A DNA stretch of 64,000 bases from a virus. Shown here in pieces: positions 14,961 to 22,929 of the stretch. The notes beneath the pieces were generated by a model. It saw only the letters and a program-made list of their open reading frames with translations. It was not told the origin of the DNA and did no database searches. Each line of letters starts with the position of its first letter. Within the stretch, counting starts at the first letter, position 1. The position numbers were made by a program, and so were the translations under genes. The stretch is taken from positions 1-64,000 of the IMG/VR virus record IMGVR_UViG_3300034356_002642. One strand, given 5' to 3'.

Positions 14961-15431
14961 TTATGTGTGTTCTATTCTTACTCTTACACAGGTTTGGTCT
15001 TGACCTTCGTTCATTAAGAAATTGTTGCCGTAACCACAGATATTGTGAGCACCCACAGGATTTGCTGAATGTGAATACACCTTTGGGAACACAAATTGAT
15101 GTTTCTTTCTTTCACTTCTACTCATGTTGAATCTTTCTTCATTAGTGTTGTAGAATAATGACACCAAGAATTTGATTGCATCATATCCGGTCTTCTCGTG
15201 GATGTTATTGTAATCCAATGTGTAGTTCGGAGACACATTATCGAAATACTCTTTCATAGCAGTGTCGCCCAAGTCATGGTCCAATGAAATAGTCTCGATA
15301 TTAACTAATCCAATTTCATTCACTTTCTTTACGAACTCATCGTAATCCCTAACAACAATCCAATCTTTATCGATTGGAGTCCGAATGTCATCAAGATAGA
15401 TGCGATAAGGTGGTTTAATGTTATTTCCCAT
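14961..15431 (-). CDS. cREC-type (cyclic-phosphate-processing receiver-like) domain protein
   Basis: 156 residues. YRIYLDDIRTP, WIVVRDYDEFVKKV and ETISLDHDLGDT match the receiver-like fold of the cREC family: an LDD(I/L)R loop and an LDHDLG loop with conserved acidic residues. The family has been proposed to act on cyclic phosphates in RNA or nucleotides. It lies directly before the nucleotidase gene. Confidence 0.65.
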   Translation of the reverse strand: MGNNIKPPYRIYLDDIRTPIDKDWIVVRDYDEFVKKVNEIGLVNIETISLDHDLGDTAMKEYFDNVSPNYTLDYNNIHEKTGYDAIKFLVSLFYNTNEERFNMSRSERKKHQFVFPKVYSHSANPVGAHNICGYGNNFLMNEGQDQTCVRVRIEHT

Positions 15432-15432
15432 T

Positions 15433-15906
15433 TTATAATAATTTTTTTAATACACTATCCCAATCAGGATATTCATTCCAAACTTTTTTCTCATAATTCC
15501 ACCCAAAATGAATTAATTCTCCGGTGAAATCTCCAGCACCATTTGCCGTTCTATCATCAATCAAATAATCACCAAGTAATAAATCTTTTCGGTGAGTAAT
15601 AACCATTTTCTTATGAAATAACTTACCAAAATACTTCTCAATCCAATATCTTTTATCCGTAGAAGCGTAAGGGTTTCCCCAAGGCGCTGCCGTAGCAATC
15701 AATAATTCATATTCCCCACTCTCAACCAATTTGTTAATTGCATCAATTGCCCCATCGTATGGTTTAGGGTCTCTAAAAATTCCCGGTATATGGTCAGGAC
15801 AATGTTTGTATTTGTGAATTAAATTTGGATGTTCTTCAAACCATTTGTCAAACTCCGCCCCTAAATCGACCAAGACACCATCCATATCTATAAAAATTCT
15901 TTTCAT
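15433..15906 (-). CDS. 5'(3')-deoxyribonucleotidase (HAD family)
   Basis: 157 residues. KRIFIDMDGVLVDL is the HAD motif I (nucleophile Asp and the +2 Asp), LLIATAAPWG is motif II, and LIDDRTANG near the C-terminus is motif IV. Length and the early FDKWFEEHP cap match the NT5C type. Expected to dephosphorylate (deoxy)nucleoside monophosphates in the cytoplasm, adjusting nucleotide pools during infection. Confidence 0.8.
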   Translation of the reverse strand: MKRIFIDMDGVLVDLGAEFDKWFEEHPNLIHKYKHCPDHIPGIFRDPKPYDGAIDAINKLVESGEYELLIATAAPWGNPYASTDKRYWIEKYFGKLFHKKMVITHRKDLLLGDYLIDDRTANGAGDFTGELIHFGWNYEKKVWNEYPDWDSVLKKLL

Positions 15907-15907
15907 A

Positions 15908-16246
15908 TTACAACACCTCAGTTAAAATTCTCCAACTCTTCAGTGTATTCCCTTCAAAGGTCACCTCAACGGGTTTTCCTTTTAATTTGTCAACTGAGTC
16001 AACTTTTGCCTCTTTCAATAATTTTGAAACATATCTCATAATTTCTGCATACCAACCATCTCTGTCTGACTCAGACCAAGTAGAGCGCCCATTACTATCA
16101 ATCATCTCGGCATCCCAATTGGCCCTTGAATCACCGACACCCCAACCTCCATCACCTAATGTAACGTGAAGACCTAACATTGCCCCTTGATATCCACCAA
16201 GACCAAAACGAACTTCCTCAATTTTTCCTAATTTCTTTTCCATCAT
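15908..16246 (-). CDS. conserved unknown phage protein
   Basis: 112 residues. RFGLGGYQGAMLGLHVTLGDGGWGVGD followed by KGKPVEVTFEGNTLKSWRIL near the end is a pattern I recall from phage hypothetical proteins acting on unknown targets. Overlaps the upstream gene by 4 bp. Confidence 0.65.
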   Translation of the reverse strand: MMEKKLGKIEEVRFGLGGYQGAMLGLHVTLGDGGWGVGDSRANWDAEMIDSNGRSTWSESDRDGWYAEIMRYVSKLLKEAKVDSVDKLKGKPVEVTFEGNTLKSWRILTEVL

Positions 16247-16578
16247 TTTTCTTTATCTAACCAATTATTAAATCCACTAATAGTATTTTCATAAAATTTC
16301 ATACATCCGTAGATGATTCCATAAATAATCACCATAAACCAAACTAACGGTGTGAACCACATCCATATGTGTTTATCTAAACTCTTACCATCATCACCCG
16401 AGCCATTAAGTAACACAACTATAGAGAAAATTGACATTATCACCGACATAGTCGTCAGTAGTTCCAAACTCATAATGCTGACAACAATTAACCCAAGTAA
16501 AAGTAATCCGTTCCAAAATTTTACACTGTTTGGAGTTTTTCTCCAATTCTCTTTAATATTTAATAGTAACTTTTTCAT
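16243..16578 (-). CDS. membrane protein, three predicted helices
   Basis: 111 residues with hydrophobic segments at about 23-43 (FWNGLLLLGLIVVSIM), 44-60 (TTMSVIMSIFSIVVLL) and 73-95 (WFTPLVWFMVIIYGIIYG). No motif to assign a function. Confidence 0.65.
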   Translation of the reverse strand: MKKLLLNIKENWRKTPNSVKFWNGLLLLGLIVVSIMSLELLTTMSVIMSIFSIVVLLNGSGDDGKSLDKHIWMWFTPLVWFMVIIYGIIYGCMKFYENTISGFNNWLDKEK

Positions 16579-16589
16579 ATTTAATTAGT

Positions 16590-17309
16590 TTATTGTTCCA
16601 TAGTTGGTTTTAACCATAATCCACTATCCTTGAAGATGTAATTTTTGAGTAATGGGAATTCATCAAGAACTCTTAATGTTTTCAAAGTATCGTGTTTAAA
16701 ACATTTGAATAATTCCTCTCTAATTCTTTCAGTTGACACCACACTCATCTTCTCATCGTAATTGTAAACCATCATTGTGATTGCCATTGTTCCCGGAATG
16801 GTAAATCCTTTTGTAATAGAAAAACGCAAACATCTCAAAATTCTAAGTGGGTCATCATTAAATGTTGTCTCCGTCGGTAATGGTGTTCTCAAAATTTTAT
16901 CACTCAAATCATTAAGTCCATTGAAATAGTCAATGATTGTTCCATCCTCATCTTTAGCAAGAGCATTCAAGGTAAAGTCACGTCTTTCCAAATCATCGTA
17001 TAGAGTCCCTGGCTTAACGATTGGAGTTCTTGTTCCCGGAATGTAACCAATCTCTTTACGGGCCATTACCACGTCTTTAACCTCTTTGGTTTCTCTATCT
17101 TTATATCTGATAGTATAACAGCTTGGTGTTGATAGGAATATTTCACCTCTTTCTTGAATAACCTTAGTCATATCATCAAAACATTCCGCGGCAGTTTGGT
17201 CATCATTTAGGTTATCAAAAACAAAAACATAATCTAAATCTTTACTACTTATCCCTAAAATCTCATCTCTAACCGCACCTCCAACTAAATATTCTTTATA
17301 TGTCCTCAT
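16590..17309 (-). CDS. CCA-adding enzyme / tRNA nucleotidyltransferase
   Basis: 239 residues. YLVGGAVRDEIL is the GG...R signature of class II nucleotidyltransferases, followed by DLDYVF (catalytic DxD), LERRDFTLNALA (the RRD..NA motif), and DDPLRILRCLRF. It should add or repair the 3' CCA of tRNAs. This fits the window: none of the five tRNA-like genes at 30.7-33.5 kb encodes CCA. It is shorter than bacterial enzymes, lacking most of the C-terminal domains. A TAnnTTTG promoter lies 16 bp upstream. Confidence 0.88.
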   Translation of the reverse strand: MRTYKEYLVGGAVRDEILGISSKDLDYVFVFDNLNDDQTAAECFDDMTKVIQERGEIFLSTPSCYTIRYKDRETKEVKDVVMARKEIGYIPGTRTPIVKPGTLYDDLERRDFTLNALAKDEDGTIIDYFNGLNDLSDKILRTPLPTETTFNDDPLRILRCLRFSITKGFTIPGTMAITMMVYNYDEKMSVVSTERIREELFKCFKHDTLKTLRVLDEFPLLKNYIFKDSGLWLKPTMEQ

Positions 17310-17325
17310 ATCAATTTATTTTGAG

Positions 17326-17333
17326 CAAAGATA
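17326..17333 (-). promoter_or_regulatory. -7 promoter box of CCA-enzyme gene
   Basis: TATCTTTG on the minus strand (CAAAGATA on +), 16 bp before the ATG at 17309. Confidence 0.6.
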
Positions 17334-17348
17334 ATCTTTTATTTTGAT

Positions 17349-17900
17349 TTACCAAAATAAAAACTTCTTCTTTCTTGATTCCGTAATTCTTGATTGTTGT
17401 ATATTAACATTTCTTGTAACTCTATCTATCTCCATCTCCCAAGCTCGTTTCATTCCTTCCTCTATTTCTCTATTAGTTTTCCATTCCCGATACTGACGGT
17501 ATTTTGGATGTCTAATTATCATATGATGCTGATAACCCCTACCACTCTCACCTATTCCATCCATTATCTCAAAATAACTAAAATGTTGATTTCTTCCATT
17601 AGTTATAATAACAATACTAAGATTAACCATGTCTCTTAAGTCAACCCAATCAAACAACATATCACAGGTTTCTAAAACACTTTCCAATTGTATTGTCGGA
17701 TTATTATAGACTCCTCGGAAAATGAATAGTAAATCATATCGATATTCATATCCACGCTCAATTAATTTACAATCTAATAAATTATCACCAAAAACCGGTG
17801 ATAATTTATGTCGAATTAATTCGTTGAATATTTTAACAACCCGACACTCCGAATACATGTGATTCGTACTTCTATGTTGTTCAATACACCATTCTTCCAT
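17349..17900 (-). CDS. unknown protein
   Basis: 183 residues from MEEWCIEQHRSTNHMY; the longer frame to 17981 would run into the palindrome at 17941-17992. Contains LIERGYEYRYDLLFIFRG and MVNLSIVIITNGRNQHFSYFE, suggesting an alpha/beta fold, and a basic C-terminus (ESRKKKFLFW). No family recognised. Confidence 0.6.
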   Translation of the reverse strand: MEEWCIEQHRSTNHMYSECRVVKIFNELIRHKLSPVFGDNLLDCKLIERGYEYRYDLLFIFRGVYNNPTIQLESVLETCDMLFDWVDLRDMVNLSIVIITNGRNQHFSYFEIMDGIGESGRGYQHHMIIRHPKYRQYREWKTNREIEEGMKRAWEMEIDRVTRNVNIQQSRITESRKKKFLFW

Positions 17901-17940
17901 AATATTTTTTTTTATAAGGTAAAACAAATTAATGACAAAA

Positions 17941-17992
17941 CCTAACAAATGATAAACAACATTAAAACGATTGTTTATCATCGGACGTTATA
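17941..17992 (-). repeat. palindromic element 1 with constant loop
   Basis: On +, ATGATAAACAA (17949-17959) and TTGTTTATCAT (17971-17981) pair over 11 bp around the loop CATTAAAACGA (17960-17970). Flanks on the minus strand: TATAACG before, TTGTTA after. It follows the stop of the gene ending at 18009. Same loop as in elements 2 and 3, different arms. Confidence 0.85.
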
Positions 17993-18008
17993 TTCAATAT
18001 CAAAAATT

Positions 18009-18251
18009 TTATGAGTTTATTATTTCAAAGTGTTCGTAGAATCTTCTTTCATCAAAACCAGTAGGATTTTCTTTTCCGTGTTTAGGATGTATAACTGACA
18101 TACCATTTCCAAATGGAGTTACCTCTTCAAAATAATCATATTCACTACCCATTTGAAAAGAAAATCTACCACCATTTAATTTAGAATTTTCGTCAAAGGA
18201 ATCATCAATTAAAAACCAAGAAGATTCTTTAATACATTTACATTTTTTCAT
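18009..18251 (-). CDS. small unknown protein of the palindrome-flanked group
   Basis: 80 residues (MKKCKCIKESSWFLIDDSF...), with an early CKC and an acidic C-terminal half. Lies between palindromic elements 1 and 2, with no clear own promoter. Function unknown. Confidence 0.6.
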   Translation of the reverse strand: MKKCKCIKESSWFLIDDSFDENSKLNGGRFSFQMGSEYDYFEEVTPFGNGMSVIHPKHGKENPTGFDERRFYEHFEIINS

Positions 18252-18274
18252 TTGTATAAAATTTTTGATACTAA

Positions 18275-18330
18275 ATATAACAAAGAATATGTGTCATTAA
18301 AACGAACACATATTCTCAGTCGTTATAAGT
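18275..18330 (-). repeat. palindromic element 2 with constant loop
   Basis: GAATATGTGT (18285-18294) and ACACATATTC (18306-18315) flank the loop CATTAAAACGA (18295-18305). The minus-strand left flank TTATAACGACTGA contains the last codons and stop of the gene at 18316; the right flank is TTTGTTATA. A 16-base stretch ending in TATAACG is shared with element 3, where it is non-coding. Confidence 0.85.
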
Positions 18331-18660
18331 AATATTATTTTTTGTTATTATAGGTGAAGTAAAAAATGGAATTTCATTACTGATATTCCGTTCAAAACAA
18401 GTAATTGGTTCAAAAACCTCCGCTTTCTTTTTTAAATATTCACCTATTTCAGTTGTTGATAATTTATTTATTTTAGTTAAACTAATTTCAATTTCCACTT
18501 TCTCTAAATCAATAATATCTACTTTAGAGTTTCGATTCTCTGAATCACCTAAAATAAACAAATTTCGTGTGATTTTTTTTCCATCACAAGTAAATACAAC
18601 CCTTCTTAATGGTAGTTTTTGTTTAATGTCCCAAATACCTTCTTCTATTATTGTTTCCAT
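18316..18660 (-). CDS. small unknown protein of the palindrome-flanked group
   Basis: 114 residues; RRVVFTCDGKKITRNLFILGDSENRNSKVD in the first half suggests a beta-rich fold. The final codons (ITYND stop) are supplied by palindromic element 2, so the element defines this protein's C-terminus. Function unknown. Confidence 0.6.
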   Translation of the reverse strand: METIIEEGIWDIKQKLPLRRVVFTCDGKKITRNLFILGDSENRNSKVDIIDLEKVEIEISLTKINKLSTTEIGEYLKKKAEVFEPITCFERNISNEIPFFTSPIITKNNITYND

Positions 18661-18699
18661 TTTTTACTTCATTAAATTTTTTTAAAAAATAATACATAC

Positions 18700-18760
18700 T
18701 TATAACAACAAATAAAACACATTAAAACGATGTTTTATTTGCAACCGTTATAAGTAATAT
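18700..18760 (-). repeat. palindromic element 3 with constant loop
   Basis: CAAATAAAACA (18709-18719) and TGTTTTATTTG (18731-18741) pair over 11 bp around CATTAAAACGA (18720-18730). Minus-strand flanks TTATAACG and TTGTTATAAG. It follows the stop of the gene ending at 18760. Confidence 0.85.
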
Positions 18761-18978
18761 TATTTTTGTTTTGAGAATGTTGATATAACACTATCAATAA
18801 CTTCTTCTTTACTTCCAATATTCCACCAATCTGGATTTTGTTTCAGTTTATACTCTGGATTATCATTGTGATAAGTTTCTACCAAACCATCAACCAATCC
18901 ATTCCACGAAATATTGTTCTGTTCTAAAACTGAAACAATCTCCGCATATTTCATCATATTTTTTGACATTTCTTCCAT
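18760..18978 (-). CDS. small unknown protein of the palindrome-flanked group
   Basis: 72 residues (MEEMSKNMMKYAEIVSVLEQ...), helical and acidic, with PDWWNIGSKEEVIDSVIST near the end. First gene of the palindrome-flanked series and the only one with a clear promoter (18993). Function unknown. Confidence 0.6.
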   Translation of the reverse strand: MEEMSKNMMKYAEIVSVLEQNNISWNGLVDGLVETYHNDNPEYKLKQNPDWWNIGSKEEVIDSVISTFSKQK

Positions 18979-18992
18979 AATATTTTTTTTTA

Positions 18993-19000
18993 CAAAAGTA
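18993..19000 (-). promoter_or_regulatory. -7 promoter box
   Basis: TACTTTTG on the minus strand (TAnnTTTG), 14 bp before the ATG at 18978. Confidence 0.5.
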
Positions 19001-19091
19001 TAAAAAATTAATTTAAATTACAAATTAAGTTAAGACGAAGTATTTATATTATATCGATAATAACGATATTTAAACAAAAAACACAAATATT

Positions 19092-19427
19092 ATGTTAATA
19101 GCAAAAATCAATCCACCGGCAATTAAAATTGTTGAGACAACTCCTTTTAGTTCAACAACTAAAAATTTAGATTATATGACTGCAATTGCAAGACCATATA
19201 TCTTAAACTCTCCATCAACAAACTTCCAAATTCAATTTGGTTCAATAGTATTAAATGAAAACGAGGTAATCGTGAGGTTTAATAACGAAACAAGTAGTCA
19301 AATAACCATGACAAGTGAAGAATTAAGTGATTGGGGGGCCAACGATGAGGATTTATTAGAGTTAATTGCCACTAAATTAAATGTTTCAATACTTGAGACA
19401 ATTAATGTTCCAGGAGGTAATTTTTAA
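19092..19427 (+). CDS. unknown protein, single gene on + strand
   Basis: 111 residues (MLIAKINPPAIKIVETTPF...), with NFQIQFGSIVLNENEVIVRFNNE suggesting beta strands. Isolated between minus-strand genes and followed by a terminator. I recall similar short proteins in marine T4-like phages, possibly structural, but have no proof. Confidence 0.6.
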   Translation: MLIAKINPPAIKIVETTPFSSTTKNLDYMTAIARPYILNSPSTNFQIQFGSIVLNENEVIVRFNNETSSQITMTSEELSDWGANDEDLLELIATKLNVSILETINVPGGNF

Positions 19428-19449
19428 TTAAACCTCAATATTCAAACAA

Positions 19450-19483
19450 AAAAAAAAACCTTTATCACCGAAGGTTTTTTTTG
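19450..19483. terminator. bidirectional terminator
   Basis: AAAAAACCTT and AAGGTTTTTT form a stem with A-run and T-run on the two sides, between convergent genes ending at 19427 and 19488. Confidence 0.75.
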
Positions 19484-19487
19484 TCAT

Positions 19488-19718
19488 CTACTTCATTGGT
19501 AGTAAAATAATCTCCAATGTCGCTCGATATGCTGATTTTTTAAAAATATCAGTAGTTTCTTCAACCGCACCCTCAAATAATTCAATTGCTCTATCCAACC
19601 CTTCATACTCCATAATCATCTTACCAGCGGAAGGAACCGTAATTGGTTGTTTCAAATTATGTTTCTCACATATTCTATCAACAGTCTCATTAATTTGTTC
19701 TCCGAATGTTTTCTCCAT
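19488..19718 (-). CDS. unknown helical protein
   Basis: 76 residues from MEKTFGEQINETVDRI; chosen because the longer frame would overlap the gene upstream by more than 50 bp. Helical (LDRAIELFEGAVEETTDIFKK). Function unknown. Confidence 0.6.
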   Translation of the reverse strand: MEKTFGEQINETVDRICEKHNLKQPITVPSAGKMIMEYEGLDRAIELFEGAVEETTDIFKKSAYRATLEIILLPMK

Positions 19719-19719
19719 C

Positions 19720-19977
19720 TTAATACTCTGTAATGTTATACATACCACATATTCTATGTGACCTACTAAACTCATCTTTGAATGTTATACATCCATCTTT
19801 CTCCACATATTTTTCAGTATAGAAACTTGTCTCTTGTCGTTTATTACCCGGGATGGAGATTTCATATAAATGACTCCCCTTTTTAATCCCACTAATCAAA
19901 TATACTTTATAACCAACAGAGGTTACGATAAGTAATAAAATTATCACCATAAAACCTATTATACCATTTCTTCTCAT
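19720..19977 (-). CDS. single-pass membrane protein
   Basis: 85 residues; IIGFMVIILLLIVTSVGYKVY at about residues 5-25 is a membrane helix, the rest a small extracytoplasmic domain with two Cys. Overlaps the gene upstream by one base. Function unknown. Confidence 0.6.
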   Translation of the reverse strand: MRRNGIIGFMVIILLLIVTSVGYKVYLISGIKKGSHLYEISIPGNKRQETSFYTEKYVEKDGCITFKDEFSRSHRICGMYNITEY

Positions 19978-20408
19978 TACTCTCTAAATTTTTCTAATTG
20001 TTTTCTAATCTTATCCGCCAATTCATAATCCTCATCTTCGATTGCCTTATTCAAATAAGCCTGACATTCCGTTTCATTCATTGAACTAATATCTTTACCA
20101 TTTGTTTTACCATTGTCAGTCTCACTATATGTAAATAATTCACCTCCTTTATGATAAGCTAAACCTTCATTTAACATTCTCATATATTTGAAGAGTTCCG
20201 GATATAATGTGTGACTATCAGGTTTATATCCACGATGATTTAATTTATATTTTTTGGTCGCATCATTATAAAGAATATCAAAATGACAATATTCATTATA
20301 TGTTTTATCACCACTCCCATAGCTAATATTCCAAGTTCCGGATTTACTATAAACAACCTCAAACTCACCTTTAGGTTTGATTCCCAATAATTTATTTAAC
20401 CATTTCAT
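19977..20408 (-). CDS. unknown protein with UVR-like C-terminal motif
   Basis: 143 residues. The C-terminus (YLNKAIEDEDYELADKIRKQL) matches the UVR helix-hairpin found in UvrB/UvrC and in many unrelated regulators. Similar tails are in the genes at 20849 and 47843. N-terminal part unknown. Confidence 0.6.
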   Translation of the reverse strand: MKWLNKLLGIKPKGEFEVVYSKSGTWNISYGSGDKTYNEYCHFDILYNDATKKYKLNHRGYKPDSHTLYPELFKYMRMLNEGLAYHKGGELFTYSETDNGKTNGKDISSMNETECQAYLNKAIEDEDYELADKIRKQLEKFRE

Positions 20409-20847
20409 ATTTAACTAATTTTAATCCTTCTTGTAATCCTGCTTCTAATGAAATTTCATAGGTTCTATCTAAACCCCAATTTTCATTTTGTATCGGAAAA
20501 ACCCAATCCCATTCCTTATCACTTAAATCTTTTGGGTTACCTACAAATTGTTTTATATCAAAACTAAATTTAGGTGCCGATGTACAATCAGTGTTTACCT
20601 CAACAAATATATTATGAACGTCTCTTAACCATTTTTGAAGAAGTGATTGTGTCGGTCTTTGTATTTGATGCTCATCTTTGTTGTTACAGTATATACTTTT
20701 GTAAAATGAGTAAGTCCCTAAAAATGGATAACTATCACCCTTCAAATCACCAAAATCACCGTGCCAACCTACATTACAAAGTTCTAAATCAAAACCTTTT
20801 TCTTTAGCTATTTTAGCTGTATCAAATATTATCAATTGTTCTTCCAT
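20392..20847 (-). CDS. unknown protein
   Basis: 151 residues (MEEQLIIFDTAKIAKEKGFD...), with PTQSLLQKWLRDVHNIFVEV in the middle. The early part resembles the ALALKELGFDE start of the genes at 21343 and 21726, so the three may be related. Overlaps the next gene by 17 bp. Confidence 0.6.
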   Translation of the reverse strand: MEEQLIIFDTAKIAKEKGFDLELCNVGWHGDFGDLKGDSYPFLGTYSFYKSIYCNNKDEHQIQRPTQSLLQKWLRDVHNIFVEVNTDCTSAPKFSFDIKQFVGNPKDLSDKEWDWVFPIQNENWGLDRTYEISLEAGLQEGLKLVKYEMVK

Positions 20848-20848
20848 C

Positions 20849-21346
20849 TTATCTAAATTTTTCCATTCTTTTTTTAATTAACTCCGCGGTATCAAAATCC
20901 TCATTCTCAATTGCACGTTTCAAATAAACTTCACATTCAATTTCATTCATTAAGTCCACGGGTTTACCATCAACTTTTTTACCAGTAGATTTACTACTTT
21001 CTCCTACACCACCTGTGAATCCGGGTTCACAACCCATTACTTTTTTAGCATCATCATAGTTCTGTCTCCAAGTCGCAGACTTATTGAAATTCATAACATT
21101 CCAATTTACTTGATATGTCATATTATTACCACAACTAATATAAAGATTATTCAAATCCCAACCTTCAAGGGTTGCAAACTCTTTACTATTTTGTTCCAAA
21201 ATTCTGTGATAATCACCTCTAATTAAAGATAGTTTATCTCCAACTTTCCAATTTTTACAAGTTTTCTTTCTATTCTTATCTTTGACAGAACCACAAATAC
21301 CAATTATCATCAGTATCACTAAAATAACCCCCAATAAAATTATCAT
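20849..21346 (-). CDS. membrane-anchored protein with UVR-like tail
   Basis: 165 residues. An N-terminal membrane helix (MIILLGVILVILMIIGIC) precedes a soluble region that ends in a UVR-like hairpin (YLKRAIENEDFDTAELIKKRM). Related in the tail to the gene at 19977. Function unknown. Confidence 0.6.
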   Translation of the reverse strand: MIILLGVILVILMIIGICGSVKDKNRKKTCKNWKVGDKLSLIRGDYHRILEQNSKEFATLEGWDLNNLYISCGNNMTYQVNWNVMNFNKSATWRQNYDDAKKVMGCEPGFTGGVGESSKSTGKKVDGKPVDLMNEIECEVYLKRAIENEDFDTAELIKKRMEKFR

Positions 21347-21726
21347 ACTACTTTTCTTTTAACAATTTCTATTAATTTTTTTAGACATTCAAGTTCTGCT
21401 TCTTCGTAGGTTTGATATTCAGAAACTTTACCTAAACCTACACCTCTCCTTATATTAGATACCGAATATAAACCATTCAAATTTGGATATATCCAACTAT
21501 CAATTTGATACTTCTCTCTAAACCATCGGAAGCATTGTTGGTAAAGTGGTGCATGATAAACATTGTCTGTCCATTGAAATTGTTCTTTTTCTGATTGTAT
21601 TTGTACAAGTTTAAATGGGTCGTCTTTACTATCACCAAGACCAACATAATAACCAAAACAAGACTCATCAAATCCTAATTCTTTTAAAGCTAATGCTTCT
21701 GTGTAATTTATAAATTCTTTGTTCAT
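21343..21726 (-). CDS. ALKELGFDE family protein
   Basis: 127 residues, paralogue of the next gene: both start with Y.(E/Q)ALALKELGFDE.C and contain QCFRWFREKY / QAFRFFREKYG and EAELECL.KLIEIVK at the C-terminus. A family frequent in Bacteroidetes phages in my recollection, unknown role. ATGA-type overlap with the gene downstream. Confidence 0.7.
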   Translation of the reverse strand: MNKEFINYTEALALKELGFDESCFGYYVGLGDSKDDPFKLVQIQSEKEQFQWTDNVYHAPLYQQCFRWFREKYQIDSWIYPNLNGLYSVSNIRRGVGLGKVSEYQTYEEAELECLKKLIEIVKRKVV

Positions 21727-22097
21727 TATTTCTTTTCTTTAACTATTTCTATTAATTTAATCAAACATTCAAGTTCTGCTTCTTCGGAAGTACTAAAACT
21801 GTCTGATGTAATTTGTTCTTTCCAATCTTGTTGAATAAAATACTTAAACCAATAATTTGTTTGGCTGCTTTGAGAAAAAGGATAACCATATATTCCATAC
21901 TTCTCTCTAAAAAATCTAAATGCTTGTGAGAATGTTGGTGCCTTAGTATATCTTTCGGAGACAACTCTTTTAAATTCTTCAGGATTTACTAATGTTGTAA
22001 AAAGCATTGTTTTTTCCCAAATCTTTAAACAATGTTCATCAAATCCTAATTCTTTTAAAGCTAATGCTTGTTCGTAAGGTATAAATTCTTTTTCCAT
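21726..22097 (-). CDS. ALKELGFDE family protein
   Basis: 123 residues, tandem paralogue of the gene at 21343 with the same start, middle and C-terminal motifs. A TAnnTTTG box at 22114 probably drives both. Function unknown. Confidence 0.7.
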   Translation of the reverse strand: MEKEFIPYEQALALKELGFDEHCLKIWEKTMLFTTLVNPEEFKRVVSERYTKAPTFSQAFRFFREKYGIYGYPFSQSSQTNYWFKYFIQQDWKEQITSDSFSTSEEAELECLIKLIEIVKEKK

Positions 22098-22113
22098 CTC
22101 TATTAATTTTTTA

Positions 22114-22121
22114 CAAAGATA
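22114..22121 (-). promoter_or_regulatory. -7 promoter box
   Basis: TATCTTTG on the minus strand, 17 bp before the ATG at 22097. Confidence 0.55.
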
Positions 22122-22124
22122 TAA

Positions 22125-22152
22125 AAAAAGTTTGACTTACACCAAACTTTTT
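22125..22152 (-). terminator. terminator hairpin
   Basis: AAAAAGTTTG and CAAACTTTTT form a 10-bp stem around ACTTACAC, ending in T on the minus strand, right after the gene that stops at 22162. Confidence 0.65.
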
Positions 22153-22161
22153 ATTATATTT

Positions 22162-22308
22162 TTATAATTTTCCTTTCCTTAATATTTTACGGGCCATCTC
22201 ACTCTCTTTCACGAAATCCACTGTATGTTTTTTATCTAAATTCTCCTGAGCTTTCTTTTCAAACTTCTCCGCTTCTTCACCCTCCAATGTTGGTATTCCT
22301 TTATTCAT
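22162..22308 (-). CDS. small unknown protein
   Basis: 48 residues from MNKGIPTLEG, two bases after the upstream stop; a longer frame would overlap that gene by 61 bp. Charged and helical (EKFEKKAQENLDKK). Function unknown. Confidence 0.5.
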   Translation of the reverse strand: MNKGIPTLEGEEAEKFEKKAQENLDKKHTVDFVKESEMARKILRKGKL

Positions 22309-22309
22309 C

Positions 22310-22903
22310 TTAATTGTCAAACCAAAATACGATTCTAAACTTTTTATCAAACTTTGAAGTATCTTCATCATCTTCCCTAACCCAAAATTCTTTCCTCATT
22401 CTGGTGTCTACTTTATCAACTATTTTTTTTAATGATGATACCTTTTTCCATTCTCGGTATTCTAAATCAGGATGAGACCATTCACTCCAAATATATGGTG
22501 TATGGTTATCTTCGTCTAATTCTTTGATTTGTTGTTTACTTAAAAATCCATTGTGAGATGTGTGTGAATTATTTTTAAAATAATTTTTCAACTCGTCGAG
22601 TGTAAAATAACTATGACTATGTCCATCACCATCCCATCGGTCCGATTCTTTTTTTACAATAGATGAAACATCCTCCGGTAATCCTCTTGGTGGGGATATA
22701 GAAGGACCACTACCTCTTACTTCGGCAAGAACATTGAATAGGTCATAATTCCTGTCGTCATATATTGAAACAATTTCTAATTCTCGTTCATCTTCATCAG
22801 TCCCAAAATAAGGATTTATTGTCCAATAATCCGCATTTACCCATATTTCTTTATCGTTTATAGTTTTTTTCTTTTCACTAAATAAATGGATGTCCGCCCC
22901 CAT
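22310..22903 (-). CDS. conserved phage protein starting MGADIHLF
   Basis: 197 residues from MGADIHLFSEKK. Features ADIH, RNYDLFNVLAEVRGSGPSI and PPRGLPEDVS are, in my recollection, conserved in a phage protein family of unknown function that may bind metal through the early Asp/His. The start is set by the ADIH motif. Confidence 0.7.
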   Translation of the reverse strand: MGADIHLFSEKKKTINDKEIWVNADYWTINPYFGTDEDERELEIVSIYDDRNYDLFNVLAEVRGSGPSISPPRGLPEDVSSIVKKESDRWDGDGHSHSYFTLDELKNYFKNNSHTSHNGFLSKQQIKELDEDNHTPYIWSEWSHPDLEYREWKKVSSLKKIVDKVDTRMRKEFWVREDDEDTSKFDKKFRIVFWFDN

Positions 22904-22929
22904 AATTTTCTTTTTTTTTTCATTAATTA

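Noticed and set aside
17941-18760. Integron attC sites
   Set aside because: Order and palindromic form are suggestive, but the ends (GTTATA, TATAAC) do not satisfy the RYYYAAC/GTTRRRY cores in two of three copies and no integrase is seen.
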